In this document: one piece after another, positions 1 through 10,290 of the stretch
Numbering within the stretch: position 1 is the first letter of the stretch
Layout of the letters: every line of letters starts with the position of its first letter
Origin: Paramacrobiotus richtersi
Lineage: Eukaryota > Tardigrada > Eutardigrada > Parachela > Macrobiotidae
Direction: 5' to 3'
Assembly (NCBI GenBank): GCA_034698045.1
Contig: JAQGAU010000911.1
Span: 1 to 22,723 of the forward strand
DNA: 22,723 nt
Notes under the pieces: model-generated
The model's database searches: none
The model's input: the letters and a program-made list of their open reading frames with translations, nothing else
Told to the model about the DNA's origin: nothing
Program-made: the position numbers and the translations under genes

Positions 1-888
1 CCGGAAGGCTTCAATGAACCGGTGTGGATTCCCCGTGTGCCCTTCCCGGTTAGATTTGACGAGCTTCCCAGTGTCCTGTTACAGCCTTTTACTGGCCGCA
101 CTCCACTGAACAACACGAACGACTGGCGCTATATTGACCAGGAGTCGCTAAAGTCTCCCAATTCGTCGATGGAGGGGACGCACACATCCACCCCGACAAA
201 CCGATCCTCCATCAACTCGCCACTGGCCACGCGTGAATCAACGCCTCCGCGTCAAATTACGCCCAGATCCTCGCTCAAGTCCCCCACGCCATCTCCGATC
301 CCGACGGTTACCATCATCGAACCCACGCCGATACCGGTCAACAGCAATGGTGGTGTGCAGCTGAAACTAGCACGCCCGGCGCCGCGCGTGTCCGTCCGCC
401 CGGAAATCAGCGATATCGGAGAGGAGTCGACTCGCTATGACTCAGATCAGCGCTCCATGAACCAGTCAGACCAGGCGCTGACCTCCGCTCCCAACCACAT
501 CGCTACCGGGCCGCTGGACTCCCGGAACAACTCTGAACGGATTCGCAACCTGGGACGTCGCATCCGGCAGGTGGCGCTGCGGAACAGTAAGAAGAAGAGT
601 CTAGCTAAACGCCAGCAGTCCAAGTCGGAGAATCGGGCGCGTAAAGCCTTGAAGACCATTACGTTTATCATGGGAGCGTTTGTGTTGTGCTGGACGCCCT
701 GGCACATTCTGGCGACAATTTCGGGTTTCTGTGGTAATGAGGAGTGCGTTAATGCAGAATTGTATGCTCTGAGTTATTGGCTGTGCTACCTGAATAGTCC
801 GATTAATCCTTTTTGTTACGCCCTGGCCAATCAGCAGTTTAAGAAAACCTTTATAAGGGTGCTGAAGTTTGATCTTCACAGAACTTAG
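1..888 (+). CDS. Muscarinic acetylcholine receptor, 3' part (mAChR-A/GAR-3-like)
   Basis: The frame is open from base 1 (no start codon in the window) to TAG at 886-888, giving 295 residues. It is the C-terminal part of a class A GPCR. The first ~200 residues are a long Ser/Thr/Pro-rich, then basic, third intracellular loop. TM6 follows, with [11 protein letters not shown] leading into the CWTP motif, then an extracellular loop with two cysteines, then TM7 with NSPINPFCY (the NPxxY position). The tail is short and begins FKKTF. RKALKTI, the TM6 sequence and ANQQFKKTF are characteristic of invertebrate muscarinic receptors, closest in my memory to arthropod mAChR-A and nematode GAR-3, which couple through Gq. 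Ligand-binding TM3 and TM5 lie upstream outside the window. The tail ends in DLHRT, as in mAChR-A. The family is secure; the subtype is inference. Confidence 0.93.
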   Translation, partial: PEGFNEPVWIPRVPFPVRFDELPSVLLQPFTGRTPLNNTNDWRYIDQESLKSPNSSMEGTHTSTPTNRSSINSPLATRESTPPRQITPRSSLKSPTPSPIPTVTIIEPTPIPVNSNGGVQLKLARPAPRVSVRPEISDIGEESTRYDSDQRSMNQSDQALTSAPNHIATGPLDSRNNSERIRNLGRRIRQVALRNSKKKSLAKRQQSKSENRARKALKTITFIMGAFVLCWTPWHILATISGFCGNEECVNAELYALSYWLCYLNSPINPFCYALANQQFKKTFIRVLKFDLHRT

Positions 889-1478
889 ACTGCATGCAGT
901 CCCGGTGTTTAATGGAATGTGTTATTAGTACAACCTTTTGTTGCTGGAAGACAGAAATGCGAATGAAAACTACACGTATGACATATCTCGATCCTGCTTC
1001 TGTTCGTCTTACTGGTTAACCTGTACGTATTTGTACTATTGCTTATGAATTACAATTCTTGTTACTTAGTTTCTTATCTAAAACTCACTATTCGTGTTAA
1101 CCACAACACCGGTAAAATGATGTCCAAAAAGGGTAGCAGGTACAAAATCTTTTTTTCAAATGGTGCGAAACAGATATACATTAGGCATTTATCGTAGATT
1201 TGTCGTAAACTGAGCTGACTTTATCGGTAGCCTGATTTAAGTGACCTTCGAAGCATGCAGTCGGTGAGTCGTGACAATGAACTTTAAGTCTGAGTTTACG
1301 ACCATGAACGGCGATGGACCCATTGAATTACATATATAACTCTATAGCATATCACAACATTGGACCACGAACTAAACTAAATTTATCTTTTTCTATTTTT
1401 CCGAAAATCTTTACAACAAAGTCACTTGTAGACAGTACACAAAAACCAATGATGTGATCAAGAAGAACATAGCAACAA
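889..1478. other. Intergenic stretch: convergent 3' flanks of receptor and P450 copy A
   Basis: The receptor (plus) and P450 copy A (minus) end toward each other, so this stretch should hold both 3' UTRs. A perfect 14-base palindrome, GACTGCATGCAGTC (888-901), overlaps the last base of the receptor stop codon. A related GCATGCAGTC recurs near 1254. I find no canonical AATAAA in a convincing place and no further coding signal. The ~90 bases just beyond the P450 stop (minus strand) remain alignable with the bases after the stop of copy C, which marks shared 3' UTR. Confidence 0.5.
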
Positions 1479-4226
1479 TCATAAACAGCAGTATTCTTGT
1501 TTATCAAGCTTGTTAGTGAAATCGGCTCTGGGAGTAAAACTGACTTCAAAAGGCCGTGGAGTAAGTACTATCGAGGGGTCATAGTCGGTATGTGATACAG
1601 CGTATCCAGGTGCCAGTTTCATATCAAAACGTTGCATAAGGTTGGCGAATAAGATGAACAACTCCATTCTAGCTAGTAGTTCTCCAGCGCAAGTACGTTT
1701 CCCTAAAATTAAAATGTATTGAAGAATGTTCGCATGATCTTATCCGTGATCTTATCCACATACTAAGATCAGTATATGAATTTTAATGTTGTTAGATACC
1801 TGTTCCAAACACTGCAAATGCATCCGCTTTTTCTACTATGCCGGCATTGTTGAGAAATCTAGTTGGGTCAAAAACGTCCGGATTTTCCCAGTATCTAGGA
1901 TCATGACCAATGGAATACAAATTGGGCATAATGATAGAATTTTCTGGCACATAATAACCATCAATAAACATATCCTTTGTGGTTCTGTGTGGAAGAGACA
2001 GTGGGACAAGGGAGGACATGCGTTGTGCTTCAAGGATTGTGGATTCCGTCAACGGCAGGAGAGCTGCGCCAAAAGTTTTGTGAATATACAGGAATACGTA
2101 CGTAAGGCTTAAAACTATGATTAATAATTGTCGTATCGATAGCTGTATGCTTATTGCATCGACCATACGAATGCCTAACAGACTAACCAAATTAGTACGT
2201 ATACATAGGTGAAACAACGATTCACAGGTTTATTGTACCTTTGTCTGCGAAACCAACCGATCTTTCATGTCCGATAAAGCAATCAATCTCCTCTTGCACC
2301 TTTTTCATTATTTCGGGATATTCCAACATAAATGATAAGCACCACAGGGTTGTAGTGGATGTTGTCTCGGTAGCGGCACCGAAAAGATCGTACAGTGAAA
2401 CTTCAAGCTGCTTATCTGAAATGTATGTACAACAAATGCACAGCTAAACAATATTTAGTAAAATTTACTAACAATGTGCATACGGTATGCGTGAATAATG
2501 CAGTGTTAACACGGTCGGGTTCACACTGCATGCAAAGGCTTGCACTATCAAAGCATGTCATTTCTATATTTTAATATAATGATAAACATACCGTTGCCCG
2601 CGATTTTGTCAGCATTTTGGGAAGAACCATCCGCCGAAATATACGCATCAATGTAATCCCGCGCAGTGTCCTGTGAAGAACGTACTTCTCTGTGTTCTTT
2701 GATAATACCTTGTGTGAATGCAGCAATCCGACTATAGTTATCGCGAGCTTTCTTGTAACGGTCTCGGAAGCGACCAGGAATGTACTTAAGATATGGACAC
2801 AGGATAAACAGAAAGTCGTCCTTTGACTGCTCAACTTGATCGCCAATCGACATAGATAGTCTGCAAAACTGCTCGTCACTGTGATCGAAACGTTTCCCAA
2901 AAGCCAACGCGCATATTACGTTGGACGCGCAGGGATAGATCTCTTTGGCCGGATTCACTGGTTGACCGTGATAGTTCTGCAGCACACGGCAAAGATCTTC
3001 GACTTCGGCGATGACAGCGCCTTCGAACCACGTTTTGCCCATGCCGAATGACTTTAAGGTTGTTAAAGCGAAGCGCCGTTGTTCTTTCCACAAATCGCCT
3101 TCACTCATTAGCAAACCTAAGAATGCGGGATATATTACCTCTCGGTCAAATAAAAATCCAGAGTTTCGTGAGAAACCGCGGCGTCGCCGTTTTTGATTGT
3201 TCAGCGCTTAATCTTAATTAGATTTCCAATTTCAAATCAAATTTTTAATAAATTATCTTTCCATTGAAAAAACTCTGCAGATCGGTTATTACAGCAACAG
3301 ACCGATCTCGTCTCTTGTAAAGCAAGCATTTGTAAACCAATATCTCCGCCTGAACTTCTCGATTCTGCAGCGTACCTCTACGGCTCTACAGAATTTACGG
3401 ATCTAATCGCGGATAAATACGCCGGATTTATAAAGGCAAAAAATTATAAAATAAAATTGTAACAACGGGCAGTCATGCTTAACATTCACAGGTACGCTAA
3501 AATGTTGTAATTGCAGTTATCCACGAACCATAATGTACGCCCTCCTTCCGTTGAAGATCCTTGGTCCCAAAAGTCAAAAATTCTCGTCCGGTAGAAGCCT
3601 CATTTGAAAACGCCTTTTTTATGGTATCCAAGTCGTGCAGAATAACCACATTGCGCAAACCAACTCTACAGCTTATGGTATCGGATTTATGGTCTTTGGC
3701 CCATTGACGGAATGTGAGATGTGGCCGAAGTCCAAACTGCAGTAAACTGCCGACTATGGGCCATCCTGTTGTACAAAATACTGTATAAAACAGCATCAAG
3801 CAAAAAGCATACTTCGCTATAAGCATACTAAGAAGTATCGCTTATTCTTAGAACTCGTTAACTGGTTTTTATTTCCACTGCGTTATCGACAGTGTAAAAC
3901 ATTATCAAAGAATGCGTAATCACCAAAATTAACAAGCAGATGTATCATGTTTCTGGTCGCTTATTGTGCAACGTATCGATAACGACATATCGTTATTTTA
4001 ATATTTACATTGCAGGAATAATACAGGTACCATTCGGACACCAGTTACACCTTCGAAATGTCACTGCGTATTTTATTAGAAATTTATCTTTCATGCAAAA
4101 CGGATTCATGCAGAAAAACTTACCAATTGGGCCAGGCGGGTATTGTAACCATTTTCGTCTGAGAAGTTCATACAAGAAATGACCTAGGATCAAAAAGACC
4201 GCGGCGACACCGATTTCGAGGATCAT
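1479..4226 (-). CDS. Cytochrome P450, clan 2 (CYP2-like), copy A, six exons, intact
   Basis: Exons in transcript order: 4226-4124, 3765-3529, 3116-2592, 2415-2239, 2063-1800, 1702-1479. All five introns are phase 1 and the sum is 1530 bases (509 residues), normal for a microsomal P450. An N-terminal membrane anchor (from MILEI) is followed by the hinge YPPGPIG. Then come C-helix WKEQR (W123-R127), I-helix GAATETT (301-307), K-helix EAQR (359-362), FDPTRF (412-417) and the heme loop FGTGKRTCAG with thiolate ligand C440. Clan 2 enzymes are ER monooxygenases using NADPH-P450 reductase; the substrate cannot be read here. ATG 4226 is chosen because copies B and C start at the same MILEI; the open frame 5' of it has no other ATG before a TTG. 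Odd points: Ala replaces the usual I-helix Gly, the intron 2 donor is GTTCGT, and the protein ends in Cys-Cys-Leu. Confidence 0.93.
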
Positions 4227-4351
4227 CTCTTTTGGATGCAGTTTATAATTTACCAACAGAGCTCAGTCAGGATACACAATTATAAACATTACTGAGCATA
4301 GAACTAGGCTCAACTGCGCTATTCTACGATATATGTACATATGTGAAACTT

Positions 4352-4440
4352 GTGGACTTCGCGAACGCTGCCTTCGCAGCCTTGACCAAGGCGTGCATAT
4401 CTCTTGCCAATCTAAGTTGTCAGGGTAAAGTCGAGTAAAC
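4352..4440 (-). promoter_or_regulatory. Conserved upstream module of P450 copy A
   Basis: Read on the minus strand, this block runs CTCGACTTTACCC, then GATATGCACG, then GCTGCGAAGG and the palindrome-containing GCGTTCGCGAA, ending about 125 bases before the ATG. The same elements in the same order and spacing precede copies B and C, while flanking bases diverge more. Conservation in non-coding DNA upstream of three paralogues suggests a promoter or 5' UTR element. Common descent alone could also explain part of it. No TATA box is obvious. Compared with C, about 140 bases between this block and the ATG are missing, including a CACGTG site. Confidence 0.45.
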
Positions 4441-4455
4441 GGCGAGCGTTTTTCG

Positions 4456-4680
4456 GGTTTGGCCACCTTCTAGCGGCATGCCTATCATGCTACTGTGGGC
4501 TAGCATGCTTCGTCTGTGAATTTCTCAATCTTGATAAATACATAACAGACAGATCGCTACAATTTGTATCGCTGTTAAAAGAAAAACACGGAAACAATCC
4601 CAGGGTCTGAATTCAGGGTAATGTTGAATTTGTTGGCAAAAAAAGATGTCTTATTAGTGACGGTTATTACTTTGGGCGCC
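4456..4680. repeat. Upstream P450-associated repeat, copy 1
   Basis: This stretch, distal to the copy A module, matches 8655-8880 in the same orientation at very roughly 70% by eye. Shared landmarks are GGCCACC, ATGCCTAT, a run reading AGCATGCTTCGTCTGTGAA, CAATCTTGAT and GAATTCAG. Its promoter-proximal half (to about 4560) also matches, inverted, 10060-10190 upstream of copy C. It therefore belongs to the ancestral upstream region of the P450 unit. No protein is supported. Confidence 0.6.
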
Positions 4681-5142
4681 TTGTCACGGAACCCACATCC
4701 AGCCTGGGAAACCCAGATGTACACACAAGATTCCTGCCTTCCGTACTGGCAAAGCTAATAGAACTGATATGTCATCAGTGACCATCCTTATTATAGGATT
4801 TGCCTACTAAGTAACTAGATTCATTTGTGCACAGAAAGAAGAATGTGCTGAAATCGCCGACTACAGAGGCCTGGACCTCGAGGCTCGGGATGTTTTTGTG
4901 TGTGTTCTTCGCCCGGTTAAGAGGATCATTCCATGATCAGCGAAGCTAGCCTTTCTCTTAGGAACAATACTGTAAGAAATGACGATCGCGATAGTGCCAT
5001 CAGAAGATTTAATTAATGAGCATCGGAATTTTGAGGGTTTATTTCTACATTATTATTATTATTGCATAGTAAAAACTTAATGGGAGACCTTGCTCCCTGA
5101 ATTTAACAAACCCTCAACTGAAAGTATTGCAGCTAGCCGTTC

Positions 5143-5243
5143 TCTCGACTTTGTACTCTAACTACCAGTAGTAACTTAGATCGGCCAGTGATATGCACGT
5201 CTTTTTCAAGGTTGCGAAGAAAGTGTTCGCGAAGTTTACAAAT
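5143..5243 (+). promoter_or_regulatory. Conserved upstream module of P450 copy B
   Basis: CTCGACTTTG, GATATGCACGTCTTT, AAGGTTGCGAAG and GTGTTCGCGAA occur in the order seen before copies A and C, about 210 to 310 bases before the ATG of B. Downstream, a stretch including TTTTGATTTAAACATGTT (about 5293) and the E-box CACGTG (5344-5349, in TGCCACGTGC) is shared with copy C only. The upstream DNA of the B pseudogene has stayed recognisable although its coding exons are broken. A and B lie head to head with 1.2 kb between their start codons. Confidence 0.42.
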
Positions 5244-5451
5244 TTTATAGATGTACGTATACAGTAGCACAGAGCAGTAAAGTTCTTCTGGTTTTGATTT
5301 AAACATGTTTTAAAACGTGTGCAGCATCTTCCCTTGCGAATGCCACGTGCATAGAACGTAACCGCAGAAGCGCGAATCTTTTAGTTTTATATGCACTGAA
5401 AAATATGAGCTTTTGACAGTTAATTGCACCCTACTGTACAGCGGCTTGTGA

Positions 5452-7884
5452 ATGATCCTCGAAATCTGTGTTACTGCGGTATTTTTGATCCTAGGCCATT
5501 TCTTGTACGAACTAATAAGACGAAAATGGCTACAGTACCTGCCTGGTCCGATTGGTAAGCTTTCTTGTACAAATTCGCTTTGCATTACAGATAAATTTCC
5601 AATGAAACACGCAGTGACATTTTGAAAAAGTGTTACTAGTGCGTTGTCCGAATGGCATCAGTATTTATCCTGCTATGTGTTTCTATTTAACATAGCGTTT
5701 CTAGATAGAGCTTTTGCAAATTCCTCGAATGAACATAAATCTTCACAGCGATAGAAATTTTAAATTAACGACATGCGGATATCGATACGTTGCTTATTAA
5801 GCAACCAGAAACATGACCAGCTAAATAATTTTTCCAGTCACGAGTGCGTTTCTTTGAATTTAAACTGTTGTATCATCGATAATGCAGAAAAATTAAGAAA
5901 GCTACATAGTTAAGGAATATTTTGAATAAAACGATATGTTAATTTGTTTGATCATGTAGTTACTACAGTGTCTTGTATAACAGGATTAACTTTAGCTTGC
6001 GCAATTTGGTCATTTTGCACGACTGGAGCAGCATAAAAAAAGCGTTTTCAAATGAGGCTTCCGCCGGACGAGATTGGCTGACTTTTGGAACCAAGGATCT
6101 TCAACGGAAAGAAGGCGTACATTATGGTTCGTGGATTACTGCAATTTACAATAATTAAATGATTTTGAATCTCAAGCGCTGTAAAACAAAAACGTCGGCA
6201 ACGCCCGAAACTCTGGCATTTTATTTGGCCGAGATGTAAGTAATATCCCGTTCTTTTAGGCCTAGTAATAAGTCAAGGCGATTTATGGAAAGAACAACGG
6301 CGATTCGCTGTATCAACCCTGAAGTCATTCGGCATGGGCAAAACTTGGTTTGAAGGCGCTATCATTGCCGAAGCCGAAGATCTTTGTCGTGTGTTGGAGA
6401 ACTATCACGGTCAACCAGTGAACCCGGCCAAAGAGATCTATCCCTGTGCATCCAACGTATATGCGCGTTGGCTTTTGGGAAACGTTTCGATCACAGCAAC
6501 GAGCAGTTTGGCAACCTGTCCAGGCTGGTTAGGGATCAGGTTGAACAGTCAAAAGATGACTTTCTCTTTGTCCTGTGTCCATGGCTCAAGTACATTCCTG
6601 GTCGCTTCCGAAACCGTTACAAAAAGGGTCAAGATAACCGTAGTCGGATTGCTGCATTCACACGGGATATTACAAAAGAAGACCGAGTAGTGAGTTCTAC
6701 ACAGGATACTGCGCGGGATTACATTGATGCGTAAATTTCGGCGGATGGTTCTTCGCAGATCGCTGACAAAATCTCGGACAAAGGTATGTTTGTTATTATT
6801 AATATGTGGGACAGACATACTCCGGTAGTGCAACGTTTTGCATGTAGATAATAACAAAAGTAATTATTATTATCGTGGTACAGTATTTAGGCACATGCGC
6901 ATTGAAAAATAGTGCTTCCTAAATATTTGATTAACTGTACATGTGCATTTTGACATTTAGTTGTACATTTCAGATAAGCAGCTCGAAGTTTCATTGTACG
7001 ATCTGTTCGCTGCCGCTACGGAGACAACAGCCACTACAGTCGGAGTGATCAGCAACCGCCTTGGCTGCTCAGCTTCAGGCTTAAATATCTCTGCAAGCAA
7101 TTAGCGAATTGATTAGTATGAAACACCAATCGAAAACCCGCGTTTTTCTCTGTCTTATGATTTATTATGAAAAGCGCAGATCCGCCCCCTGAGTTGTCGC
7201 GGTCCTTACACTGCAGGCCCGGCTCTGCCTTATTGAATAGACTAATCCAATAAACGTAAGTGTCAACCTTTGTTCATATTAAAACCATTCCTACGGATGC
7301 AGTATTCGTAAAGCTGCCGTTACGATAATAATACAGTATTACATCTTATGTTTTTCTATACTAGTTTCACAACAGCTTAACAAGCACGTTTGGCGCAGCT
7401 CTCCTGCCGTTTACCGAAGCCACAATCCTTGAGGTACAACGAATGTCCTCCATTGTCCCACTGCCTCTTCCCCACAGGACCACAAAGGATATGTTTGTCG
7501 ATGGTTATTACATACCAGAAAATTCTATATTTTTGCCCAATTTGTACTCCGTTGGTCACGATCCTCGATACTGGGAAAATCCAGACGCTTTTGACCCAAC
7601 TAGATTCCTCAACAATGCCGGCACGATAGAAAAACCGGATGCATTTGCAGTGTTTGGAGCAGGTACATAACAACATTAGCTTTCATATACATAATTTAGG
7701 ATTTGAAATATACGTTTGCTGAAATTATGCGAGCATTCATACATACATTTTAATCATAGGGAAGCGTTCTTGCGCTGGAGAACTACTGGCTAGAATGGAG
7801 TTGTTCATCTTATTCGCCAACCTTATGCAACGTTTTGATATGAACTGGCACCTGGATATGCTGTATCACATGCTAACTATGACG
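5452..7884 (+). pseudogene. Cytochrome P450, clan 2, copy B, broken
   Basis: Exon remains: 5452-5554, 5984-6126, 6260-6783, 6974 to about 7038, 7399-7662, 7760 to about 7884, with splice sites matching copies A and C. Exon 1 is whole (MILEIC..., hinge changed to YLPGPIG). Exon 2 is 143 bases rather than 237: about 94 bases from its 5' part, encoding the end of the first beta region, are gone. Exon 3 lacks one base near 6457 (frameshift after PCASNV) and has TAA at 6732-6734 where C has TAT. Exon 4 stops after the I-helix LFAAATETT and the rest is replaced by unrelated DNA. Exon 5 is intact, with ILEVQR and FDPTRF. Exon 6 keeps the heme loop (FGAGKRSCAG) but has a one-base deletion near 7846 and loses its homologous end about 7884. 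It cannot encode a working P450. Confidence 0.92.
7039..7290. other. Unrelated segment replacing the end of exon 4 in P450 copy B
   Basis: Homology to exon 4 of copies A and C stops abruptly after ACTACA near 7038. It resumes in the following intron near 7290 (GCAGTATTCGTAAAG, matching about 12696 in copy C). The DNA between matches neither copy. I see no terminal inverted repeats, coding potential or target duplication, so it may be a decayed insertion combined with a deletion, or filler DNA at a repaired break. Confidence 0.5.
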
Positions 7885-8654
7885 TTTGTTTACATGTGAC
7901 TCTTTGTTGTATGTACTCCAAACCTGGTTAATTAATCTACGAATTTTCGCAATCCTCAAAAAGAATGAACTGTACTGTAGTTCTGTTGCTAATACTGTAC
8001 AACCAACAGCAACGTTTTGCGTCGTTGCAACCTTGAACGGTGTTTCTACTGCTACATACCGTGCAAATAAGGTGATCTTTAAGTCGACTTTCGCAACTGG
8101 TCTGTCATCGCTTTCCCTTTTCATTTACTTTTTATTTGTACCTTTCTCCTAAAATTACATGCAGTTAGCGACGTCGACGGTTTTCTTTTGTTTCGACGTT
8201 TGGCTTCTAAAGTCAGCTTTTCTAGCTTTATCTGTTGTTGTCCTTTTGTGGTACGTTCAATGCCAACTTTGGATTTATTTCACACAGTATGCTTTTACTT
8301 CTCAAGTACAGTCAATGTCGTAAAGTAAAGGTCGGCACATAACAAAATAAAACAAGCTGTTTCAGTCATCAGGTGCTGAAAGAAAATGGAGCATGCTCTG
8401 GAGTTCTCCTTTACGTACATAAGATATGTCAACTCTCCGTACAGCCTTGTTGCTGCAACGTCCCGGTCAAATGTAATCATTCGTATAAATTACAAACTGA
8501 CAGTCTTTTCGGCAGTATTGGTATTGCAGATACAGAATTTCGCTTGGAGTATGGCATATGACATGCGGTTATAAGTCTCTGATGAAAAAAGAGCTAAACT
8601 GATGTCCAGGCATAAATAATTCCGATACATATTTGCAGATCTGCTGAATCGTAA
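7885..8654. other. Stretch downstream of P450 copy B, nothing recognised
   Basis: Homology to the end of exon 6 of copies A and C breaks off near 7884 (after AACTATGAC). Several short open frames occur here. One at 8386-8574 (62 codons from an ATG) looks mildly protein-like but has no motif I know and no clear splice signals. I assign no gene. Confidence 0.4.
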
Positions 8655-8880
8655 TTATGACCTTTGGTCTGGGTGGCCACCGTCTATTAACATGCCTATT
8701 GTACTACCATGGTTTAGCATGCTTCGTCTGTGAACCTCGAAAAGGCATTCTTGGCAATCTTGATGAAATACGTGATATACCGCTGTCAAAATCAAACAAG
8801 GAAGCAATCGTAGGGTATGAATTCAGAGTAATCTCAAAATCGTAGACAAAAAAACACGCCGTATTACTGCTTATGAAAAC
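8655..8880. repeat. Orphan copy of the P450 upstream region
   Basis: It matches 4456-4680 over nearly its whole length, from GGTGGCCACC through an AGCATGCTTCGTCTGTGAA run and CAATCTTGATGAAATAC to GAATTCAGAGTAAT. In this orientation the corresponding gene would lie to the left on the minus strand, but the core module expected next (TTCGCGAA block) and any P450 exon are absent there. It is best read as a leftover of a fourth, mostly deleted P450 unit, or of a segmental duplication of upstream DNA only. Confidence 0.6.
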
Positions 8881-9120
8881 ATTGTTTTAGCTGCTGTGAA
8901 GAATTTATGTCCATTGGAGGAATTTGCGAAACCTCTATCTAGAAACGCTATGTTAGGCAGATGCTCACGGCTGCCTACCGTTGTATTTGAGTAATTTTAC
9001 GATATTAAAGAATCTTTGCAAATTGGTGAGAAAGGTACAGGTTGTCATACTTCATATATTTCCGGATCAGGACATGCATAAGTACACTTTCCGAAGTCCT
9101 CTTTGTAGTGGATTTCGTAT

Positions 9121-9417
9121 TTAAAAACGGCTTGAGAAGTAATTAGTATTCTGCATTAAAACGGAACTAAAACTTTCGGTTAAAGAGTCAGAAAAAATGT
9201 ATTTCCCCCATACAAATCTTTTAGTACGCGCCGACACCAGCAGGACCATTTGCAAGGTACCGTATTTATTGGCGAGTTGCAAATAGTCTTGGTTTTTGCC
9301 ACAGTCAGTGGAAGTAACATAATAATAATCAAGGTTACCATTAACATTTGAAACCAGTTTGTTGTACACATATCTGTACAGCTCCCATTCGTACCCGCCC
9401 TTTTCCTCGAAAATCAC
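9121..9417 (-). other. Coding-like exon, unidentified (weakly receptor-guanylyl-cyclase-like)
   Basis: On the minus strand an AG acceptor (…GCGCTAG, just above 9417) precedes a frame open to TAA at 9121. The first ~70 codons look protein-like: VIFEEKGGYEWELYRY, then a Tyr-rich strand, STDCGKNQDYLQLANKYG and LQMVLLVSARTKRF. A possible donor (GTATGG) follows TKRF. The order hydrophobic strand / charged loop / amphipathic helix / Cys / LQMVLLVS recalls the ANF-type ligand-binding fold of receptor guanylyl cyclases, but that is a pattern impression only. The minus-strand DNA above it (9420-9840) also holds short protein-like pieces such as WPPCSKML without one continuous frame. It may be a relic, or an exon of a gene I cannot assemble. 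Confidence 0.3.
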
Positions 9418-9879
9418 CTAGCGCATCGAAAGTCATATTTCAAAAACGAAGCAATGCATTAGCGGTTAGAACCAGTGCAGCAGTTTGAGGAAATAATTAT
9501 TCGACCAAATAATTGCGTATCAGACTGTCAGATGCACGCAGTATTCGACGAAAATGTTATAGAATCCATAGGCAGGTATGATAATGGACCAGCAGCATTT
9601 TGCTGCACGGCGGCCACAAATCAAAAAATGCACATTGTAACTGCAAATATGACGGTTGTAATTCTGAGCTTGAGTGACATTTACAGAAGCCGCAGAATTA
9701 CACAAAGCTCAATGCGGCGAGAATGCGCTAGCATTGAGGTTACTAGAACTACATTAAAAGTTTCATCGCAGTTCGCTTTGAGTACTGTAGGATTGTCTAG
9801 AAGAAGGTTAAAAAGACAAATGGGCAATTTGCAAAAGTGTACATACTGACTTTAATGGTAACCTAGATATTATCACCTT

Positions 9880-9999
9880 CCCGTACGAAAATGGTGCGGC
9901 AATTCTATTGCTGATTGGTAATTGGCCATTATCAATCACGCGATTGGCTATGGCCAATTACCAATCAGCAATAAAATCGCCGCACCATTTTCGCACGGG
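9880..9999. mobile_element. Hairpin (foldback) MITE-like element, 120 bp
   Basis: Two arms of about 50 bases (9880-9929 and 9950-9999) are inverted copies with only a few mismatches, around a 20-base loop. The outer ends read CCCGTACGAAAATGG and CCATTTTCGCACGGG. CTT lies immediately outside both ends (9877-9879 and 10000-10002), a possible 3-base target duplication. There is no coding capacity, as expected of a non-autonomous DNA element. The superfamily cannot be assigned from this. Confidence 0.72.
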
Positions 10000-10195
10000 C
10001 TTACACTTGTACTGTCACTGACTGGGACAAAAGCTGTGACTCTAGTTAACTCGACAACAAATGCAGGTACATTACGTATTCATCAAGATTGCGATAAAAT
10101 CCTTGGGGAAATTCACAGATGAAGCATGGTAGCAAACAGCAGCATAATGAGCGCGTTGCCCGCAGGTGGCCAGAACCCAAGAGCACTAGCCGGTC

Positions 10196-10290
10196 GCTCG
10201 ACTTTACCCTAGTAACTCAGATCGACAAGTGATATGCACGTCTTGGTTAAGGTTGCGAAGAGAGCGTTCGCGAAGGTTCACAAATATATC
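10196..10290 (+). promoter_or_regulatory. Conserved upstream module of P450 copy C
   Basis: CTCGACTTTACCC, GATATGCACGTCTTGG, AAGGTTGCGAAG and GCGTTCGCGAA lie here, ending about 205 bases before the ATG of copy C, colinear with the blocks before A and B. Homology to the copy A upstream DNA continues leftward to about 10060. A CACGTG E-box at 10371-10376, in the context TGCCACGTGCA, is shared with copy B. E-boxes of this form bind bHLH factors; whether this one works is unknown. Confidence 0.45.

Noticed and set aside
447-879. Minus-strand open frames opposite the muscarinic receptor
   Set aside because: They are antisense to a clearly recognised receptor coding region and show no motif of their own.
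2041-2110. Earlier start of P450 exon 5 including a TFGAALLP reading
   Set aside because: In all three copies the only AG acceptor in correct phase is the CAG inside TTTGGCGCAG or TTTGGCACAG, which makes the exon begin at the LLP residues and match the family spacing.
4227-4256. N-terminal extension of P450 copy A by ten residues starting at TTG (4256)
   Set aside because: It needs a TTG start, which animal mRNAs rarely use. ATG at 4226 aligns with the starts of copies B and C.
5048-5065. Short ATT microsatellite-like run
   Set aside because: Only about five units; common in A+T-rich DNA and with no evident role.
9475-9849. Plus-strand open frame of 124 codons
   Set aside because: It starts at GTG, has no motif or flanking splice sites, and lies opposite the region above the minus-strand exon.
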